Below are positions 34,614-43,731 of a stretch of 64,000 nt of DNA, piece by piece. The first letter of the stretch is position 1, and the number at the start of each line of letters is the position of its first letter. Source of the stretch: Chromatocurvus sp046260765. GTDB lineage: Bacteria; Pseudomonadota; Gammaproteobacteria; Pseudomonadales; Halieaceae. The position numbers and the translations under genes are program-made. Below the pieces are notes generated by a model. It had not been told where the DNA came from and did no database searches. It was given only the letters and a program-made list of their open reading frames with translations. The stretch lies in NCBI GenBank assembly GCA_046260765.1, contig JBHEOO010000004.1, positions 1 through 64,000 of the forward strand. Reading direction: 5' to 3'.

Positions 34614-35907
34614 CAACCGTGACCTGAACGCCTGGCTAACGTATCTAGAGACACTCCACCCGCGTAAGATTGATCTGGGACTGGAGCGGGTCTCCACCGT
34701 GGCGAGGCGACTCCGCCTGTTACCCTGTCGCATCCCCGTACTTACCGTCGCAGGCACCAACGGCAAGGGCACCGTGGTGCGCTGCGCCACAGCGTTGCTT
34801 GTTGCCGGTGGATGTCGGGTGGGAACGTATACCTCGCCGCATCTCGTGCGTTACAACGAACGTATTTGCGTTGACGGCTTGCCGGTCCCGGACGCGATGA
34901 TTGTGAGTGCCTTCATTGCCATCGATGAAGCCCGGGGCGAGATTTCACTGAGTTATTTCGAGTTCGCCACCCTTGCAGCGCTGTATGTCTTTCGCGAACA
35001 GGAGGTTGACGTCGCGGTCCTCGAAGTCGGGCTTGGCGGCAGGCTCGATGCAGTAAACGCCGTAGACGCCACGGTGTCGGTGATAACACACATCGCGCTG
35101 GACCATCAGAAATGGCTAGGCAATACGCGCGAGGCGATCGCAGCGGAAAAAGCCGGCATTGTTCGTGAGGCGAGGCCGGTCGTGCTCGCAGAATCTGATT
35201 ATCCGGCGTCTCTCTATGGCGTTATAGGTGAGCGGTCGGCGGTCGCTCATCGTGCCGGTGTCGAGTGGCAATGGCAGCGGCTCGCGGGGCAGCGCCTGGA
35301 GGTAACGCTGGCGAACGGGCAGACGCGGCAGGTTGAGCTACCTGCAGGTCTGCAGCCATCCAACGTGGCGGCAGCGCTTTGTGCCGTTGGCCTGCTAGGC
35401 ATTGACATACCCCAGGCTTCAGCCGAACAAGCGCTCGACGGTCTTTTGTTCCCCGGTCGGCAGCAGCATCTGAAGATCCAGGGGCTCGATGTCATTTTCG
35501 ATGTCGCCCACAATCCCGATGCGGCCCAGGCACTCGCCGCGCATCTGGCCAAACTCCCGGTGGCTGAAACCCTTGCTGTCGTGGGAATTCTTGGCGACAA
35601 GGACGTCAAGGGGGTCATCGAGCCTCTGGCGCCACATCTCTCTGGCGCCATGGTCTGTGGTCTGCCCGATACCTCCCGCTCGATCAGTCCTGACACGCTC
35701 TCTGCCATCGTGAGCGCGGCCGGTGTGAAGGTTATTGGTGAAGCAGAGAGTCCGATGCAGGCATGGCATCGGCTACTGGAGAACCTCCACCCCGACATCG
35801 GCAGGGTCGTCGTCTTTGGGTCCTTCCACACGGTCGGAGGTATAATGTCCGGGTTACCGGGTACCGGTGTCGCAGGCGATCTGGAGAATACGTGGAAGCC
35901 CCTCTGA
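34606..35907 (+). CDS. folC: Bifunctional dihydrofolate synthase / folylpolyglutamate synthase
   Basis: FolC (433 residues) adds glutamate to dihydropteroate and to folates. The ATP loop is AGTNGKGTVV (from about residue 49), EVGLGGRLDAVN is the Mur-ligase-type metal site, and DVAHNPDAAQALA begins the C-terminal domain. The start is the ATG at 34606 overlapping the accD stop; the frame extends to 34294 but upstream residues are arginine-rich shadow of accD. accD-folC-dedD-cvpA-purF is the conserved order of E. coli and Pseudomonas. Confidence 0.96.
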   Translation: MTDNRDLNAWLTYLETLHPRKIDLGLERVSTVARRLRLLPCRIPVLTVAGTNGKGTVVRCATALLVAGGCRVGTYTSPHLVRYNERICVDGLPVPDAMIVSAFIAIDEARGEISLSYFEFATLAALYVFREQEVDVAVLEVGLGGRLDAVNAVDATVSVITHIALDHQKWLGNTREAIAAEKAGIVREARPVVLAESDYPASLYGVIGERSAVAHRAGVEWQWQRLAGQRLEVTLANGQTRQVELPAGLQPSNVAAALCAVGLLGIDIPQASAEQALDGLLFPGRQQHLKIQGLDVIFDVAHNPDAAQALAAHLAKLPVAETLAVVGILGDKDVKGVIEPLAPHLSGAMVCGLPDTSRSISPDTLSAIVSAAGVKVIGEAESPMQAWHRLLENLHPDIGRVVVFGSFHTVGGIMSGLPGTGVAGDLENTWKPL

Positions 35908-36470
35908 AACAGCGCCTGGTCGGGGCACTGATACTGGTCGCTCTCGGCGTTGTATTCTGGCCGATTATCTTCGTGGCGCCGGAGCGGGAATCGCCAACGC
36001 GGCCGGAGGGTATTCCCCCTGCACCGCGCGTAGACAGCAGTTTACTGCCAGCCCCGGACAGCGAGGGTCTGCGCACGTCTCCAGCACCTGCCGTCGCCAG
36101 AGAGGTGCAGGAGATAGACGTAACCCTGCCGGCAGAGCCTGTTGACACGGATCCGTTGCCTGTGTCGGAGACGGGTCCCAGACCCCGCGATAACTCCCCG
36201 GAGTTGCCCGCTCTGGACGCCGATGGCATTCCGATCGCATGGTCGCTTCAGGTTGCCACCATGGGTTCCCGCGGAAAAGCACAGCAACTTCGCGACGAAC
36301 TGAATCAGCAGAATATGAAATCCTACATCAAGCCGCTCAGGCGTGGCGGCGACACACTGTATCGGGTCTATGTCGGACCCAAATTCGAGCGTTCGCAGCT
36401 CGAGACCATCAAGCAGAGGGTTGACGCCCGCTACGGCGTCGAGTCCCTGGTGGCGCGCTATGTCCCCTGA
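35892..36470 (+). CDS. dedD: SPOR-domain cell-division protein DedD
   Basis: DedD (192 residues) is a bitopic inner-membrane protein that binds denuded septal peptidoglycan. After a short cytoplasmic start (MEAPLKQRL) a single membrane segment spans about residues 10-28 (VGALILVALGVVFWPIIFV). A proline-rich periplasmic linker follows, and the SPOR domain occupies about 115-190 (WSLQVATMGSRGKAQQL, then TLYRVYVGPKFERSQL). The start is a GTG at 35892, 5 nt after GGAG, overlapping the folC end by 16 nt. Confidence 0.93.
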   Translation: MEAPLKQRLVGALILVALGVVFWPIIFVAPERESPTRPEGIPPAPRVDSSLLPAPDSEGLRTSPAPAVAREVQEIDVTLPAEPVDTDPLPVSETGPRPRDNSPELPALDADGIPIAWSLQVATMGSRGKAQQLRDELNQQNMKSYIKPLRRGGDTLYRVYVGPKFERSQLETIKQRVDARYGVESLVARYVP

Positions 36471-36981
36471 CCTGAGTGCCTTCAATGGCTTTGACTGGTT
36501 TGTCGTGGTGCTGCTGTCGGTCTCCATGCTCATCAGCCTGTGGCGTGGTTTTTCCCGGGAAGCGCTGTCACTTGCCGGCTGGGTGATCGCTTTCATTGCC
36601 GCCAATATTTTTGCGAGCGACGTCGCAACGCTGCTGACGGGCCTGATAGAAAATCTCACGGGACGCTACATTGTCGCCTGGTCCCTGGTGTTTGTGGTGG
36701 TGCTGCTTGTCTGCGGCCTGCTGGCAAAGGTTTTTTCGCGCGCGGTCAGAGCGTCCGGTCTGGGATTGCTCGATCGGCTCCTCGGCACGGTTTTCGGTTT
36801 CCTGCGCGGTCTGCTGATCGTCCTGGCCATTGTTTTCGTGCTGCGTGATCTGGTGCCGCCACGGGACCAACAGGTGCTTTACGAATCTGCGCTTATGCCC
36901 TCAATCGACATGACACTCGACTGGAGTTTGCGCGTCTTCTCTGACGTCCGTGCCGGTGGGGTGCCATCGCTTTCGCTGTGA
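36460..36981 (+). CDS. cvpA: CvpA family membrane protein
   Basis: CvpA (173 residues) is an inner-membrane protein linked to colicin V production and envelope-stress tolerance. The N-terminal signature FNGFDWFVVVLLSVSMLIS is followed by SLWRGFSREALSLAGW. Four membrane segments are visible (about 10-28, 38-56, 72-92 and 108-128). The ATG at 36460 lies inside dedD; upstream in-frame residues are a dedD shadow. purF follows after 40 nt, as in most gammaproteobacteria. Confidence 0.94.
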   Translation: MSPDLSAFNGFDWFVVVLLSVSMLISLWRGFSREALSLAGWVIAFIAANIFASDVATLLTGLIENLTGRYIVAWSLVFVVVLLVCGLLAKVFSRAVRASGLGLLDRLLGTVFGFLRGLLIVLAIVFVLRDLVPPRDQQVLYESALMPSIDMTLDWSLRVFSDVRAGGVPSLSL

Positions 36982-37021
36982 TGGCGAAAAAATCTTTGCG
37001 TTATAACCTGGAAAGTAGTCT

Positions 37022-38548
37022 ATGTGTGGTCTGGTAGGTCTGGTGGGTAGTGGCAATGTCAACGTGGCGCCGGAAATATATGATGCCCTGACAGTGCTGC
37101 AGCATCGGGGCCAGGATGCCGCAGGGATCATGACCTGCAGTCGCGGAAAATTCAATCAGCGCAAGAGTGAAGGACTGGTTCGCGACGTCTTCCGGCAGCA
37201 GCACATGCAGCGGCTTGAAGGCTCCATGGGTATCGGGCACGTGCGCTATCCGACAGCCGGCAGTTCCGGCCCTGCGCTCGCGCAGCCTTTCTACGTTAAT
37301 TCACCCTACGGGATTGCTCTGGCACATAATGGCAACCTGACTAATTCAGCGGCGCTGACGCGTGCTCTGTTCGAGAGCGAGCTGCGGCACCTGAATACAG
37401 ATTCCGACTCCGAAGTGCTGCTGAATATCTTTGCCTATGAACTGCAGCAACTGGGCAAGCTGAAGCCCCAGCCCGCCGATATCTTCACCGCGGTGAGCGC
37501 TGTACATCGCCGCTGTCGCGGTGCCTATGCAGCGGTGGCCATGCTGGTCAATCACGGAATGGTGGCTTTCCGCGATCCCTTTGGCATCAGGCCGCTGGTC
37601 ATCGGCTACCGGGACAGTCTCGGTGGCCGCGACTATCTTGTAGCCTCCGAGAGTGTGGCACTCGATGTTGTCGGTTTCACGCTCATCGACGATGTCGCAC
37701 CGGGCGAGGCTGTGTTCGTCGATGCCGATGGCGTGCTGCATCGTCAGCAATGCGCGCAGAACCCCGAACTGCGCCCCTGCATTTTCGAACATGTGTATTT
37801 TGCGCGCCCCGACAGCATGATCGACCGCATTTCTGTCTACAAAACGCGCATGCGACAGGGCTCCACCCTGGCGCGGAAGATCCAGCGTGAGCGACCGCAG
37901 CACGATATCGATGTGGTCATACCCATCCCTGACACCAGTCGCACCGCCGGGCAGTCACTGGCCCACGATCTGGGCATCAAGTTCCGCGAGGGCTTTATCA
38001 AGAATCGCTACATTGGGCGTACCTTTATCATGCCCGGGCAGCGGCAGCGGCGTAAGTCCGTGCGCCAGAAGCTGAACCCGATACGGCTGGAATTTGAGGG
38101 CAAGAACGTGATGCTGGTGGATGATTCGATCGTCCGCGGCACAACATCGCGGGAAATTATCCAGATGGCCAGGGATGCCGGCGCGGCGCGGGTCTATGTT
38201 GCCTCTGCGGCGCCGCCGGTGCGCTACCCCAATGTCTATGGCATCGACATGCCATCGGCGACAGAGCTCATTGCGCATGGCCGGACGGTTGATGAGGTGT
38301 GCGCCGCAATCGGCGCTGACTGGCTGGTATATCAGGATCTTGAAGATCTCGTGCACTGCTCCCAGGAGGGGAACAGCAACGTCAGGGGATTTGATTGCTC
38401 GGTATTTGACGGTAGGTACATCACGGGGGATGTGGACGCCGGGTATCTCAGGGATCTCGACGTGGCGCGCAATGATGAAGCGAGAGCACAGCAGGATGAG
38501 AATGAACCCGCCCATGGTGCCGTCGTCGGCATACATAACGACCGTTAG
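37022..38548 (+). CDS. purF: Amidophosphoribosyltransferase
   Basis: PurF (508 residues) catalyses the committed step of purine synthesis, forming phosphoribosylamine from PRPP and glutamine. C2, exposed after Met removal (MCGLVGLVG), is the Ntn glutaminase nucleophile. The PRPP loop is VMLVDDSIVRGTTSREI near residues 363-379. The GATase half contains GHVRYPTAGSSGPALAQPF. The last 25 residues are hydrophilic. metZ begins just after the stop. Confidence 0.97.
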   Translation: MCGLVGLVGSGNVNVAPEIYDALTVLQHRGQDAAGIMTCSRGKFNQRKSEGLVRDVFRQQHMQRLEGSMGIGHVRYPTAGSSGPALAQPFYVNSPYGIALAHNGNLTNSAALTRALFESELRHLNTDSDSEVLLNIFAYELQQLGKLKPQPADIFTAVSAVHRRCRGAYAAVAMLVNHGMVAFRDPFGIRPLVIGYRDSLGGRDYLVASESVALDVVGFTLIDDVAPGEAVFVDADGVLHRQQCAQNPELRPCIFEHVYFARPDSMIDRISVYKTRMRQGSTLARKIQRERPQHDIDVVIPIPDTSRTAGQSLAHDLGIKFREGFIKNRYIGRTFIMPGQRQRRKSVRQKLNPIRLEFEGKNVMLVDDSIVRGTTSREIIQMARDAGAARVYVASAAPPVRYPNVYGIDMPSATELIAHGRTVDEVCAAIGADWLVYQDLEDLVHCSQEGNSNVRGFDCSVFDGRYITGDVDAGYLRDLDVARNDEARAQQDENEPAHGAVVGIHNDR

Positions 38549-38571
38549 TGACCCAATACCCGGGAGGTATC

Positions 38572-39777
38572 ATGCGAGAGCTCGACGAGGCGTTTCTTGA
38601 GACACTGGGGCAGCAGACCCGCGCAGTCCGCTCCGGGGTGGCGAGGACCGCCGAGGGGGAACACTCGGAGCCGATTTTTGCGACCTCCAGCTACGTGTTC
38701 GATTCTGCCGCCGATGCCGCAGCCCGTTTTTCGGGAGAAAACAATGGCAATGTTTACTCGCGTTACACCAATCCGACGGTACGTACCTTTGAGGAGCGGC
38801 TCGCCACCCTTGAGGGCGGTGAGCAGGCAGTAGGGACCAGCTCCGGTATGGCCGCGATTCTTAGCGTCTGCATGGCACTGTTGAAATCCGGCGATCATGT
38901 GATCTGTTCGCGGGATGTCTTTGGCACCACCACCGGCCTCTTTTCCCGTTATCTGGAAAAGTTCGGCGTCAGTACAAGCTTTGTGCCTCTGGTCGACGTT
39001 GACGCCTGGCGCGCGGCTGTTCGTCCGGAAACGGCAATGCTGTTTCTGGAGACGCCGTCGAATCCTCTGTGCGAGGTCGCGGATATCGCTGCGATGGCGG
39101 AACTCGCCCGCGCCAGCAACAGCCTGCTGGCTGTGGATAATTGTTTCTGCACGCCGGCCCTGCAGCTGCCACTGGCGCTGGGCGCCGATATCGTGACACA
39201 TTCGGCGACCAAGTATCTCGATGGACAGGGCCGCTGCGTCGGCGGCGCGGTGGTGGGGCGTGCAGAACACATGCAGGCAGTTGTCGCGTTCCTGCGCACC
39301 TGTGGCCCGACAATGAGCCCTTTCAATGCCTGGGTGTTTCTCAAGGGTCTGGAAACACTGAAGCTGCGCATGCGGGCCCACAGCGACGCGGCGCTGACGC
39401 TTGCCCTGTGGCTGCAGCAGCAGCCCGGGGTGGAGCAGGTGTACTACGCGGGTCTGGAGTCTCACCCGGGCCATGCACTGGCGGCCCGTCAGCAATCTGC
39501 TTTCGGTGGCGTGCTGTCATTCGTCGTCGCCGGAGGCAGGGAAGCGGCATGGCGCTGCATCGATGCGACCCGCGTCATGTCCCTTACCGCCAATCTCGGT
39601 GATGCAAAAACGACAATCGTACATCCGTCGACCACGACCCACAGCCGACTGACCCAGGAGCAGCGCGACACGGCGGGCATTCGGGACGGCCTGATCCGCA
39701 TTGCAGTGGGCCTTGAAGATGTTGCGGATCTGCAGGCGGACCTGGCGCGCGGGCTGGCGGCGATGGAGTCACAGTGA
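38572..39777 (+). CDS. metZ: O-succinylhomoserine sulfhydrylase
   Basis: A PLP-dependent trans-sulfuration-family enzyme (401 residues) that makes homocysteine directly from O-succinylhomoserine and sulfide. The PLP lysine is in HSATKYLDGQGR. NGNVYSRYTNPTVRTFEERLA and the tyrosine/arginine loop are typical of MetZ. I chose the ATG at 38572, 6 nt after GGGAGG, over a GTG at 38548 that overlaps purF. purF-metZ is the arrangement of Pseudomonas aeruginosa. moxR starts inside the stop. Confidence 0.93.
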   Translation: MRELDEAFLETLGQQTRAVRSGVARTAEGEHSEPIFATSSYVFDSAADAAARFSGENNGNVYSRYTNPTVRTFEERLATLEGGEQAVGTSSGMAAILSVCMALLKSGDHVICSRDVFGTTTGLFSRYLEKFGVSTSFVPLVDVDAWRAAVRPETAMLFLETPSNPLCEVADIAAMAELARASNSLLAVDNCFCTPALQLPLALGADIVTHSATKYLDGQGRCVGGAVVGRAEHMQAVVAFLRTCGPTMSPFNAWVFLKGLETLKLRMRAHSDAALTLALWLQQQPGVEQVYYAGLESHPGHALAARQQSAFGGVLSFVVAGGREAAWRCIDATRVMSLTANLGDAKTTIVHPSTTTHSRLTQEQRDTAGIRDGLIRIAVGLEDVADLQADLARGLAAMESQ

Positions 39778-40703
39778 GTAGCAATAAGGAAGCTATCGAC
39801 GCCGCGGTGGCGTCGGTGTCAACGGTGTTGCTCGGGAAATCGCAGCCGATACGCCTCGCCCTGTGCTGTTTGCTGGCTCGCGGTCATCTGTTGATCGAGG
39901 ACCTTCCCGGCATGGGGAAGACGACGCTGTCACACGCATTGGCGAGAGTGCTCGGGCTCTCCTACAATCGAGTGCAGTTCACCAGCGATCTGCTGCCGGC
40001 GGATATTCTCGGCGTTGCAGTGTATCAACGTGACGACAACAGTTTTCTTTTTCATCCCGGGCCTGTGTTTACCCAGGTATTACTGGCGGACGAAATCAAT
40101 CGAACCACACCGCGGACGCAAAGCGCGCTGCTGGAGGCGATGGCGGAAGGACAGGTGAGCATTGAGGGCGAGACGCGGCCGCTGCCGAAACCGTTTTTCG
40201 TGATTGCTACTCAAAACCCTACTGAACAGTCAGGAACCTACACGCTGCCGGAGTCGCAGCTCGACCGCTTCCTGATGCGCATCGAGCTTGGCTACCCCGA
40301 CCCGGGTGCAGAGCGCGATCTGATGAAGCGCGGTGACGTGGGCAGTCAGGCGGCGACGCTTGAGCAGGTAATGTCGGCCGAGCGCCTGCGTGCCATTTGT
40401 GATCAGGTAGAGTCGGTGCACACATCGGAAGCGCTGCTCGATTACCTGCAGCGACTGATCGCCCGGACCCGTGCCGGTGGCGATTTCTCAGTGGGTCTGT
40501 CGCCGCGCGGTGTGCTGGCACTGCTGCGCGCTGCCAGGACCTGGGCGCTTATGGAGGGCCGTGATCACGTTCTGCCCGAGGACGTACAGGTGGTTCTGGG
40601 CCCTGTCGTTGGCCATCGGCTGGTTCCCGGTGACCGATTTGTCGGGGATGGGTCAGCGCTGGTCGCGCTGCTGCAGCAGGAAGTCCCCGTGCTGTCGTCG
40701 TGA
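39774..40703 (+). CDS. MoxR-family AAA+ ATPase
   Basis: A 309-residue MoxR ATPase, start GTG at 39774 overlapping the metZ stop. The Walker A is LPGMGKTT (about residues 44-51), the Walker B LLADEINRT follows near 105, and FFVIATQNPTEQ with LPESQLDRF is the MoxR sensor/arginine-finger region. MoxR proteins act as chaperone-like ATPases and are typically encoded with DUF58 and transglutaminase-type membrane proteins, as here. The client is unknown. Confidence 0.93.
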   Translation: MSSNKEAIDAAVASVSTVLLGKSQPIRLALCCLLARGHLLIEDLPGMGKTTLSHALARVLGLSYNRVQFTSDLLPADILGVAVYQRDDNSFLFHPGPVFTQVLLADEINRTTPRTQSALLEAMAEGQVSIEGETRPLPKPFFVIATQNPTEQSGTYTLPESQLDRFLMRIELGYPDPGAERDLMKRGDVGSQAATLEQVMSAERLRAICDQVESVHTSEALLDYLQRLIARTRAGGDFSVGLSPRGVLALLRAARTWALMEGRDHVLPEDVQVVLGPVVGHRLVPGDRFVGDGSALVALLQQEVPVLSS

Positions 40704-40744
40704 TATCCGGGTATGCATCGAGGTGAGTCATCCTGCCACGTAGC

Positions 40745-41710
40745 GTGAAGCGGCTTTACCTGACGCGCATCGAGCGCTGGTTGGATCGACGTATCCCGGC
40801 CGCACCCAGCGTCACGCTGGATCGTCGCAGGATCTTCATTTTTCCTTCCCGCGTCGGTTTTTTCTTTTTTGCGGCACTGCTGGTGATGCTTGTCGCGGCG
40901 ATCAATTACGAGAACAACATGAGCTATGCGCTCACGTTTCTGTTGGCGACGCTGTTTGTGATCGCCATTCTTCACACCTATGCCAACCTGTCTGGACTCA
41001 CGGTGCAAGGTGGCGGGGGCGGCAGCGGTTTTCCCGGCGATCTCCTGCCATTTCCAGTGCAACTGATGAGTGGCGGGCAAAGCCGGTACGCACTGATGAT
41101 TCGTTGGTGGGACCGCTCCCTGGATCACCGGGACGTGCGGATGGACGTGCCGCCCGGCTCAACGGCGGAGGCGCAGCTGTATGCGCGTGCCGGACAGCGC
41201 GGGCTGTTTCTGCCCGGTCGTCTCTGCATCGAGAGCAGCTATCCGCTTGGCCTGCTGCGCTGCTGGACCTGGGTAGATCTGGGGCTTGCCGGGATTGTCT
41301 ATCCGTCGCCGCAGCGGCACCCGGACATCCACCGAGGCGCTGACGCGGGTCCGCGCGGACGCATGCTCCCCCTCCCGGGTGATGACGAGTTCTACGGGCT
41401 CCGGGAGTATCGAAAAGGTGATCGTCCGCGGCAGGTTTACTGGAAAGGCCTGGCCCGGGGGCAGTCGCTGCAAAGCAAGCAGTACTCCACGTATGCCAGT
41501 GACGATGACTGGCTGGATTGGGACAGCTTTCCCGGTGTACCCACGGAACAGCGTCTGTCATACCTTTGTTACCAATGCCTGCAACTGCATGGCCTCAGGC
41601 AGCAGTACGGTCTCCGGCTGCCCGGTCTTCGACTCAGTCCGTCCACCGGTGCGGTGCATCGCGATCGTGTGCTGACGGCCCTGGCCCTGCACGGACAGAC
41701 GCCTGAATGA
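40745..41710 (+). CDS. DUF58 domain protein with two membrane segments
   Basis: A 321-residue inner-membrane protein. Two hydrophobic segments lie at about residues 37-57 and 60-80. The DUF58 motif occupies about 212-245 (DEFYGLREYRKGDRPRQVYW, then KGLARGQSLQSKQY). It sits between the MoxR ATPase and the transglutaminase, forming the usual trio. The GTG start has a weak Shine-Dalgarno. The biochemical role of DUF58 proteins is not established; association with MoxR is common. Confidence 0.88.
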   Translation: MKRLYLTRIERWLDRRIPAAPSVTLDRRRIFIFPSRVGFFFFAALLVMLVAAINYENNMSYALTFLLATLFVIAILHTYANLSGLTVQGGGGGSGFPGDLLPFPVQLMSGGQSRYALMIRWWDRSLDHRDVRMDVPPGSTAEAQLYARAGQRGLFLPGRLCIESSYPLGLLRCWTWVDLGLAGIVYPSPQRHPDIHRGADAGPRGRMLPLPGDDEFYGLREYRKGDRPRQVYWKGLARGQSLQSKQYSTYASDDDWLDWDSFPGVPTEQRLSYLCYQCLQLHGLRQQYGLRLPGLRLSPSTGAVHRDRVLTALALHGQTPE

Positions 41711-43731
41711 GGTCCGCAGATCTCATCCCGCGCAACGCGCTGGCCTGGATCATCGGCGCACAATTGCTGCTGCTGTTACCGCATATTTTTCGGCTTCCGC
41801 TGTGGATTGTGCTGTTATACGGCCTCGCTTTTTTCTGGCGATTGCTGATCTATCGCGGTCGCTTGTCGGTCCCCAGGCGCTGGCTGAAGCTGGTTCTCAT
41901 CGCTGCGTCAATGACCGGTATCGCCTGGAGCTACGGCTCGGTCATCGGTCTCGAACCCACGGTCGCGCTGCTGCTGGTGGCCTTCGCACTGAAGCTGCTG
42001 GAGTCTGTCGCGCGCAAAGATGGCTATGTCGTGATATTCCTCGGCTTTTTTATCTGCATTACCGAATTTCTGTTCAGCCAGGATCTGCTGGTCGTGATTT
42101 ACAGCTGTCTTGTCGTCTGGGTGCTGACAACGGCGCTGATCTCACTTCACCGGTCTGCGTCTATCGGCGATCGCGGTCCGATGCGGCTGGCCGCGGTCAT
42201 GCTGTTGCAGTCGGTGCCTCTTATGCTGGTGCTTTTCTTTCTTTTTCCCCGCATTGGCCCCCTGTGGAATGTGCCGATAAAGACGCAGGCGGCAAAGACC
42301 GGGGTTAGTGACATGCTTCGCCCCGGGGATATATCCAGTCTGGCTCAGTCTTCCGATGTTGCCTTCCGCGCCAGCTTTGCTGGTGATGTACCGCCTGTTT
42401 CCAGTCTTTACTGGCGCGGGCTGGTCATGAGTCGGATAGACGACGGCGCCTGGCGCACCGTGTCTTATTTTGAAACGCCGCCAGTGGAGCGGCGCGCGCC
42501 AACGATTGAGAAGACCGGGGAGTCGCTCGACTACAGCATCATTATCGAGCCCACACAGCAACAGTGGCTGTATGGCCTGCGTTACGCCGAGGCGATGCAG
42601 AGCGGCATTCTCCAGCTGCCTGACTACCGTTTGCTAAACCCCGTGGTGGTGGAGCAGGAACTGCGCTACCGGGTGAGGAGCTGGCCAGAGGTGACACCTG
42701 GCAGCGAGATCAGCAGCTGGCGGAGACGGCTCGAAACGCAGCTCCCGGAAAATTCAAATCCACGCACGCGCCGCCTGGCAGCAGATCTGTATCGCGAGTC
42801 ACGTGATGATGCCGAGTATGTCCAGCGGGTTCTTGCACTGTTCCGGCAGCAACCTTTTCGCTACACCCTGCAGCCGCCATTGCTGGATAACAACAGCATG
42901 GACCAGTTTCTTTTGGAGACCCGAGCCGGTTTTTGCGAGCACTACGCCTACGCCTTCGCCGTGTTGATGCGCGCTGTCGGTGTGCCGGCGAGGGTGGTTT
43001 CCGGCTATCAGGGTGGCGAGATCAACCCTGTTAACGGCACGGTCATTGTGCATCAGTTTGACGCCCACGCCTGGAACGAGGTCTGGCTGGAAGGTCGTGG
43101 CTGGGTAAGAGTCGATCCGACAGCCGCGGTGTCGCCGGCACGTATTGAGTTCGGACTGGAGAACGCCATGCAGGAAGAGGGCAGTTTTCTGTCTTCATCG
43201 CTGCTGTCGCCGCTGCGCTACCGCGGCATCTCCTGGATCAATGCGCTGCGTCTGCGTTATGACGCGGTCACCTATCAGTGGCAGTCGTGGGTCGTAGGGT
43301 TCGACGGCGAGCAGCAGATCGATGTGCTGCGAGGCGTCTTCGGCGAAATCAATGCGCGACTGTTTATCGGGCTCATGCTGGCCAGTTTCGCTGTGGTGCT
43401 TGGTTTGGTTGCGGCATCGCTGTTTCTACGCAATCGACGGCAGGCGCCTGTCGACCCCGCGACCCGGCAGATCCGACTGCTGCAGGAGAGACTTCGCCGC
43501 CGCGGGTTCGATGCCCGTCCCGGTGAAGCACCCGGTGCCATGAGTCGACGGGCAGCGCTGCGTTTTCCGGAGGCAGCCGATGAGCTGACTACCATCGCGC
43601 GCCTGGCGGATGCAGCGCTGTACAGACCACTGGGGACGGCACAGCAAGACAGGATGCAGCGCAGCCTCAGGCGCCTGGTGCGGCGCCTGAGGCTGCGTCC
43701 AGGCCGGCGACTCAGGCGCTCAGCTGGGTAA
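41707..43731 (+). CDS. tgpA: Membrane transglutaminase TgpA (DUF3488/DUF4129)
   Basis: This 674-residue protein resembles Pseudomonas aeruginosa TgpA, an essential membrane transglutaminase-like protein. The first 180 or so residues carry about five membrane segments (DUF3488). The periplasmic transglutaminase triad is C410 in GFCEHYAYA, H454 in DAHAWNEVW and D470 in VRVDPTAAV, the same spacing as C404-H448-D464 of TgpA. A further segment lies near residues 555-580, followed by a cytoplasmic DUF4129-like tail. It overlaps the DUF58 gene by ATGA and the convergent acnB gene by 20 bp. Confidence 0.93.
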   Translation: MRSADLIPRNALAWIIGAQLLLLLPHIFRLPLWIVLLYGLAFFWRLLIYRGRLSVPRRWLKLVLIAASMTGIAWSYGSVIGLEPTVALLLVAFALKLLESVARKDGYVVIFLGFFICITEFLFSQDLLVVIYSCLVVWVLTTALISLHRSASIGDRGPMRLAAVMLLQSVPLMLVLFFLFPRIGPLWNVPIKTQAAKTGVSDMLRPGDISSLAQSSDVAFRASFAGDVPPVSSLYWRGLVMSRIDDGAWRTVSYFETPPVERRAPTIEKTGESLDYSIIIEPTQQQWLYGLRYAEAMQSGILQLPDYRLLNPVVVEQELRYRVRSWPEVTPGSEISSWRRRLETQLPENSNPRTRRLAADLYRESRDDAEYVQRVLALFRQQPFRYTLQPPLLDNNSMDQFLLETRAGFCEHYAYAFAVLMRAVGVPARVVSGYQGGEINPVNGTVIVHQFDAHAWNEVWLEGRGWVRVDPTAAVSPARIEFGLENAMQEEGSFLSSSLLSPLRYRGISWINALRLRYDAVTYQWQSWVVGFDGEQQIDVLRGVFGEINARLFIGLMLASFAVVLGLVAASLFLRNRRQAPVDPATRQIRLLQERLRRRGFDARPGEAPGAMSRRAALRFPEAADELTTIARLADAALYRPLGTAQQDRMQRSLRRLVRRLRLRPGRRLRRSAG